NCBI GenBank assembly: GCA_017848075.1
Contig: JAGALG010000080.1
Location: forward strand, 1-9,515
DNA: 9,515 nucleotides
From: Oscillospiraceae bacterium
GTDB lineage: Bacteria; Bacillota; Clostridia; Oscillospirales; Ruminococcaceae
Direction: 5' to 3'
The notes beneath the pieces were generated by a model. It saw only the letters and a list, made by a program, of their open reading frames with translations. It did no database searches and was not told the DNA's origin. This document shows positions 1 to 7,700 of this stretch, one piece after another. Every line of letters begins with the position of its first letter. The first letter of the stretch is position 1. The translations under genes were made by a program, and so were the position numbers.

Positions 1-1754
1 ACATCTGTGATATTTTCTGCAATTTTCTCTCCAACTACAATAGTAGCTTTGGAACCCACAGGATGTACCGTATCCTCGTTTAGATCGGAATAGCCTTCTG
101 TACCGTTGTATAAGGTCAGGGTATACTGATTTGCTGTCCAGACTGCCCACAGCTCAATATCACAGTATTCCGGAACAGTACCAACAAAGTTTTTATTATT
201 GTCCTGCCAGCCGCCAAAGGTATAACCTTTGCGAACTACATGCTGACGATAATCACCAATATAGTATGTACCTCTCGTATCTTCCGCTGAATAGTAGGGC
301 GCTGTGGTCGATACGACAGCATAGGTATTTCCGTCTACTATTTGTGCTCCAAACAACTCATGAGTATCCGCAGAAGCCACCGCTGGATTTTTGCTGTAGC
401 CGGCCAGTGCTTCACCGTAAAGCTCTTTATGTTCCTTATCATTCCATTCGGCTGTAAAAGTACCGCCTTCTAAATGATAAGTAATGTTAACCGGGCGATA
501 AATTGCAGTCAGTGTCAGGACTTTTTCTTCATTGTCCAAATCAAGAGATGGGAAGTTCCCTTTATTTAGTTCTTCCCGATTCAATACCGTTTTACCATCA
601 GCAGACCAGCCTACAAAGATAAAGCCTTGTTTCCATGCGTAAGGGAAAGTCTGTCTGCTTTCCAGTATCGAACCGTTTGCATCCTTATAGCTGATACCAT
701 GGCCTTCTTCACTGCTGTTGATCACTGTAGCGTAGGTCACATAAGCAAGCAGGGAAACCGCCTGTTCCTCCGCACTTGGCTGAGTATTGGTTTTGGTCAC
801 AATACCACCATCAGCGTCAAAGAGAAGCGGATATTCATTGGCTGTCCATTTGGCATAGAAGTATGTGGCATTATCGCCACCTACTTTATAGTCTGTGGTG
901 ATCGCTGTTCCGCTGCATGTTTCATCCGTGAACCATCCAACGAAGGTGTAGCCCGGAGCACTTGGCTGGTTTAGTTTTCCGTCGATAACCAAACCTTCTG
1001 CACCTTGGATCGTACCACCAACTGTCGCATAAGCACTGATCGTGTTATCCTTTTTCTCTGCTGTATTGTCCTGGAATTTGGCAGAAACCGGCCGCTGCTT
1101 CTCATCCAAGTTCAAATCCATGGTCAATTTTTCATTTTTCTTGACCATCAAATCAGCCCGCAAGGTAATAACCGCTTTTTCATCGGTCTCCTTCTGTTTT
1201 TCATACAGTTTCAGGATTTCCTTGCTTACGATCGCTGTACTTGCGTCAAGTTGCTGATCCATCTCATCCTCTGCAACGCGGAGAACTGTAATACTGTATG
1301 ATGGCAAGCTGAAGTTATTGACATTGATCATATTCTCGCCACTGCCAAACATAGCTGCCCGATACGGAATCTTTACCGAATTCGTAAAGGTCAGAATGTT
1401 TGTTGTGGAATCCAGGGTTGCAACACCATCCGGAAGATCCTTCCACTCTTTCTCGATATCTTCTACCTTAGATCCTTCAATCTGAATCTGGAATTCTACT
1501 TCCTTTGGTTTCCAGGCTGCATGCAGCTGAACATCTTGTGCAATATCTGTACGGACAACAGAGAGTCGATTAAGCAGCTGTTCTGCATTTTCCTCTGACT
1601 CGTACCAACCCATAAAGTCATAGCCATCACGCTGTGGTTCGTATAACCATATCGGATTGGTGTTTTTGTTGTCAAAGATAAAAGTAAATACATTTCCATC
1701 TGCATTCACTGCGGGATCGGTCACATCATCATGCAGCACATAGGAAATTGCAAA
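1..1754 (-). repeat. C-terminal InlB B-repeat (Flg_new) array, continuing past the window (from residue 2341)
   Basis: The units are marked by GYDFMGW (W2390), GYTFVGW (W2614), GFIFVGW (W2723) and GYTFGGW (W2856). The closing motifs are LHAAW (W2421), YAKW (W2643), LTAIY and LWAVW (W2879). A further unit begins at about residue 2885 (TLTLYNGTEGY) and is cut by the edge. Between the first and second units there is an insertion of over 100 residues, including a charged, probably helical stretch around residues 2500-2555 (DEMDQQLDAST, ILKLYEKQKETDEK). The later units have long inserts before the GW core, so spacing is uneven (224, 109 and 133 residues between successive Trp). Such arrays usually sit near the anchored end of Firmicutes surface proteins. 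Confidence 0.85.
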
Positions 1755-4700
1755 CTGACGCTGAGTCAAGATGATATCCTGGCCCTCGACACCTGTGATG
1801 GTTACCTGACCCTGACCATTGGAACCATATTTATTGGTGTATAGAATTGCTCCACCTGTTACTTTCAGATAACCGCTGTCAGAACTGCTGTTTGCATCAG
1901 CAAGGGCATTTTCTGCATAAACACGGGACAGATTATCAATATCGATGGTTTGTGCTGTCAACATGTCGCTGACATAAACACCGACCATATCCTGACCGCT
2001 TAGTTTATTCTCGTACACGCCAGTGCTCTCTTGAATGACAACGGCACCATACAGTGCAGAGATTGTTCTAACTTTGACGCCGGTTTCTTTACCGGAAATC
2101 ACCGTGTTGCCGTATGGAGTATTGATACTGCCTCCATCCCCTTCAACCTTAGCGCCAGAAATCTGAACAACAATGTTCTTATCCTGATGATTTACAATGT
2201 TATCCTTATTTGCCGAATAGTGATTCTTTAAGATTTCTGCCTGTGCGTCAGTCATACCCAAGACAGCACCATCCTGCAGATTCACTTGTGCATCACCGGA
2301 GATTTTTACCAAGGCGTTCATGCCGCCCAAATACTGTCCGACATTGACTTGACCGCCCTGAATATCGATCGTTGCGCCCGTTGGAATCCTCGCATAAGTA
2401 TATACCCACGGTTCTTCTACCTTCGGAATATACTGAGCGTATCCATAAATCTGGCCAATCGTACCGATTTGCTCTGCGTTCAGAACACCGTCCTTTACGA
2501 TGATATTGCTCTTGTTATCGCCGCCGACAACAACTGCATTCACTGTACCACCATGCAAAGTCAAGCCCGTTGCCGTGCCTGTTTTTATGCTTGGGTTGCT
2601 GCTTGCCAAGTTGCTTTCTACTTGCGCACGAGTCTCCAGATTGTTCGTGTGATAACCGGACACCAGCAAAGTTCCTGCGTTGATGACAGCATTGTCGTTT
2701 ACTTCGACCTCTGAAGCAAAGAGGTAACCTTCTGCCGATGCACCGATATTCAATGTACTGTTATCCTCAAGAATCAGTTTGTTCAGAGAAACGCGCTCTT
2801 CACTGGTATAAACCGTATTTCCATTCAATACAAGAAGCGGAGTAAGACCCGTCGCATTCGCAAGAACTTTATAAGTAGTCTTTTCAACATTATTTCTTAA
2901 AGTTTGTGTGATTGTGGAGTCGGTAATGGTGATCTGTTTTGTGACACCGTAAAGCCAACTGTTGCAGTCTCCGCCGTGTGTTGCACCTTTGTTTACAAAA
3001 CTCAACACCGTATCTTTCACAATAACATCATCACATTCTGTGAACATCGGTGACGGCCAATCACTGGCACCTGTAATATGGAAATTACAGTTATCAAGGA
3101 CCACTTTACCAACATTGCGTGCAAAATAGGAACCGGAATACCACTTCGGGACCGTCAAAGTACAATCAATATAAGAAATTGTACTTTTTGTATTCTTGGT
3201 ATTGCTGTAACCAAAAGTAGAAAATTGGGATCCCGTTGGCTGTAATTCTACATTTTTCAGTGTAACATTACCGATTTTCCCAAATTTATTACCCAAAGCA
3301 ATTGAGTTTTCGTCTTCCAAGGTCGTCGCAATATGAATATACAACTTATTATTGGCAACGGAGCTGTCTCTGCCTTCCATGGTCATATCAGAAAGTTCCG
3401 GTACCTCCACGCGACAAAGTCCCACAAAGCCCGCAGTCATAAAGTGAGCTTTCGCATTGCCTTCCAACTTCAAGCCAATATCGCCTGCTGTTTCCGCTTG
3501 ATCAATATCTGTCAAAGTGAAGTTCCGCTCGCTGTCATAATTGTCGACGCCAGTGAGAACGCGAATCCGATACGCTGTTTTTGCTACAGAGGACTGGCAA
3601 ATATTCAAACTGCCAGTATAATGGAACTCCCGGTCATCTGCCACATCATCAATTTTTGTCCGGAAGCCATCCGGAGAAATCGTTACATGGTATTGGGACA
3701 GATCCAAGTCCAGGCCATCCGGTGCAACCATAATTTCCACATCATTATATGGCATAGTGAAGGTCACCGTATTGCCGCTGGCCTGATAGCCCGGATTACG
3801 AACATAGCCGCTTGCATCGGTATACCAAACGACGGTTTTGTTCTGAGCCAGTTCCTCATTGTCTAAAGTAACAGAAACAGTATTGCCTGCTTTTGCTGTT
3901 ACAATAGAAACAGCACCGGCTCCATTCAAATCGTCAACATAAGCACTGCCCATTTTTACTGTAACAGTGTACTCATCTTTCACTGCGTAAAGCACGATTC
4001 GATCACTATCATGGGCAGTTTCAGCCAATGATGTGCCTGCATAAGTCATGTAAACTGCTGTATCAATACCGTCTACATTGACACCGGTCAGAGAATTGAA
4101 CGCCCATCTTCCCTGGCCGCCTTCATACACAGGTGCTGCAAAAGAAGTTGCCGCTGTCGCATAAACGGCCTTTCCCTTGCTGACCGTGCCTGTAATATGG
4201 ATATTGCTGATTTCTTTATTTGCGTCAGGGTTTGCAAAGCCAGCATTGCCCAACAGATAATTGACATATTCATCAAACACCAAAGTGCAATCACTGAGCA
4301 GAGCTGTGTCAGCAACTAAGGTACCCTTGATTGGGTGGCTGTTGTCAGATACGCAGGTGGACAAAGTACCTACCCGCTCCGCAATGACAGAGCCGCCACT
4401 GATCTCCAGCTTCTTCCAACGAGTTGTACCATCTTCCAGTGTACTGGTCAGGTTATATGCAACGCCGACCTCTTTGGCTGTAATCGTACCGCCGCTGACT
4501 GTCAGGTCATTTTTGGTACCAAAAGTGCCGCCACACCAGACATAGGCCTTGTCGCTGACTGTCGTATCATTGAAGAAGGTCACATTTCCTGCCGCGTAGA
4601 ACTTCACATTATTGGAAAGCTGAATGGAACGGCTTCGAGTTGCTGTATTGTAAATACTGTTGCCCAGTACTACACATTCATTGTTCTTTAATGTGCTGGA

Positions 4701-7700
4701 CTGAACCGCAGACAGCGCATTGGTTTTCGATACTGGGGATCCATTATAGTTTCCATTGGAATCCAGCATCGGTACCAGCAAATCCTGAACCGGAGTATCT
4801 GCAAGCACCATGTCGGTATTATAAATACCATCCTGCGCTTCATAATAGCCCAGCAGATAGATTTCACCGCCGCCGAAAGCAAATACAGAATGGTCGCTGG
4901 TAGGACGGGAATAGGTACGGAATGGGTAGTTGTCTCCGTTCGCGGTCAGTTCTTCATCACTTTTGGCAATGAACTCATACTCTGTATTAGGATAAACAAT
5001 GTTCCAGTGCATCGCTGGGTCATTCATGATCTGGTTGGCAATTACAGTACCGCCTTCCACACCACCTACTCGGCCGAATACAAGCGCATTGCAAATTAAG
5101 GTACCGTTTGTCCAGTGAGTATTACCCAACTCACAACGGTTACCTTTTACAATTAAGGTGGCGTCTGCTGCACCCATGTTCTTATCGCTGCTCCAGTGGA
5201 AATACTGAACCAGATAATTTTCATCGATGACAACAGTACAATTTTTATTCAGGTCCATACCTTGATAGCCTACATACACATTACCGCGAACTCTCAAGTC
5301 GCAGTTTTCACCAATCGACATACTGGAACCTGCTACCAAAGTTCCGATATCCGCTTTTGCGGAGTACTCCATTTTAAAGCTGGAGTCTTTGACATAGACT
5401 TCCTTGCTTTTCGCAGTAATATCGGCTGCACTGAAAGTGATCGATCCACTTGCAGATACAGCATGGAACAGATACGCAGAATTGGTATTGCTATCCTCTT
5501 CCACACGGATGTTACTGATTTTCATGGATGCATTGGTGAAGACAGTACCCAGCTTCAATGCGGAGGATGCTGCGCCTGTACCAGTAATATGCACTGTATT
5601 ATTGGTACCATAGTAATACTGATCGCTGAAAATAGAAGCCACATGGTTGTTGGTACCTACAAAATTCAGCGTAAAGGTCTGAGGTGCGCTGCCGGAGTTA
5701 GCCAAAACAATATTGCCCAGCTCAGATAGACTGCCGGCTGCATTAATATTGGAAGCGACATCACTCTGTTTTCCAGACGCCGAGCTATCGCGAGGCAGCT
5801 CAACGCTATAGCCATAAATGGTTCTGCCTGCAGCATGACTCAGATAAGCTTCCCTTGCGCTCAAATTAACTGCTTCAAAAACAACTTTGATTGTATTGCA
5901 CAGGGTCAACTGGTTAATAGTAGCCACACCATCTGTTGTCACATAGAAGGGATCCGCAAGGTTCCAAACATAGAAGTAGCCTTTGCCCTCATTGTAACAA
6001 AGAGGTGTCATACCGGTCAGAGTCAAACCGTATACATTGGTTTTTCCTGCAACCAGATATTCCGGATACCAGAAGCCATCACGCTGAATTCCATTGTATG
6101 TATAACCCTTTTCAAAAGTAATGGATCCTTTGCTCAAATCCACATAACCATCTGTTTTTTCATAACTTGCTGACACATCGGCCGCCGGCATAATAAAATC
6201 GTAGTACAATGTAGCGCCGCCAGTTGTGTATTTTCGTTCGACTGGTTCAATCAAGCTGCCATTTTTCGCTGTAAAGGCCCAATTACTGATGCTTAAAGTA
6301 GAATTTCTATCTTTACTAAATGTAACTTTCGCCCCATTTGGTACCAAAAGGATATTATTGCTTGGCACTTTCTTGACGCCATCTACCCAATAAGTCCAAC
6401 CACTGACTGTTTGAACTGTCAGATTATACTCTGCTGTACCAAAACTGGAGGTCAGTGTGATTGCTGCATTTTTTAAGCTGGACTGATAATCTGTCCAACT
6501 TACTTCCTCCGTTTTACCTTGAAGCAGACCGGTATCAGCCTGAGTATCGAAGGTCGAATTTTCAGAAACAGACAATGCCTGCAATGCCCAAGTTCGGAAA
6601 CTTTGAGCCAGCTGGGCATCTGCCCCATCTGCTCTCTTGTCTCTCAGAACCGGGTAAGTCCACTCGTTGTTTAGACGCTGGAAGTAAGTCTGCAGAGACT
6701 CTCCATAATAAATCTCCGCTGCTGGGAGAGTACGAAGGGTCTGTCCTGTTGCCTCCCATGTCCACAGGTTTGGATACTGTTCAACCAGTTTTTCTGCTGT
6801 CGTCCATGTGGTGCCACCATCCAAAGACAGCTCTATATGCTGCAGCGGGATACCGGTAAAGGTCCAGTATAACGGGAATTTATCCTCTGACCAAACTGCT
6901 TCCAGCTTCAACGCATAATTGCTGCTATCCGTCAGCTCCGCCAGATTGATTGTATAGCTATCTTGAACAATCGTTTCTGTGTCGGACAGTCTCCAACCAC
7001 CAAACACATAACCGAAGCGTTTTGGCGCATCCAAAACAATACTGTTATCCAGCTTTTCAGTGAACAAGCAGACACTGGTACCTGCCTCGGAAAAATCCTT
7101 ATATTTTTCCAACAGGGTCTGAGAATCATCGCAGTTCTTTTCATTGGGAACAAAACCAAGATCCAGTGTCACTGCAATATCTCCAGCCTCCAGCTGGATG
7201 TACAAGTTCAGATCTCCTCTTTGCTCACTAAGACTTGTGATTACTTCCGTATCGTCTGGATTCTGCTTCCAGCCGATATAAGAATAACCTGCTATAGAAT
7301 ACTGGGGAAGATCTGTTTTTTCACTTATAATCGTTCCTTCTCCAACCAAGGAATCGGTCTTTACTCGATAGCTTTGCAGCCAATCCTCTTCCGGGGTCAA
7401 AATAACATCATCAGAGCGGTAAGTAATCAGATAATCTCGTACATAGCTGATTCCCGTTTCTGAAGCTACACTGCAGTCATTCGTAAAACGAACCGTTGCC
7501 GCACAATCTTCTGCCGCACCAACAACTGCGACGCTGTTGAAATGGCAATTAGAAAAGTCCATTGTAACGGTACCGCTGGCTTCTTTCGCAAAGCCAAAGA
7601 GAGCTGCATTGCTGACAGATGCACCGGATGCCGTGATACTTTTCCCTGCACTGATCATGCCGCCATTGGCATCAATCGTGGCTCCGCTCAAAGTCAGCTC

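Noticed and set aside
3333..3866. Plus-strand open frame of 177 codons
   Set aside because: It lies entirely opposite the third solenoid-like block and module B. Its Cys/His/Ile-rich product looks like a reverse-strand shadow, not a protein family.
5196..5729. Plus-strand open frame of 177 codons
   Set aside because: Antisense shadow of the second solenoid-like block; no start signal and no domain.
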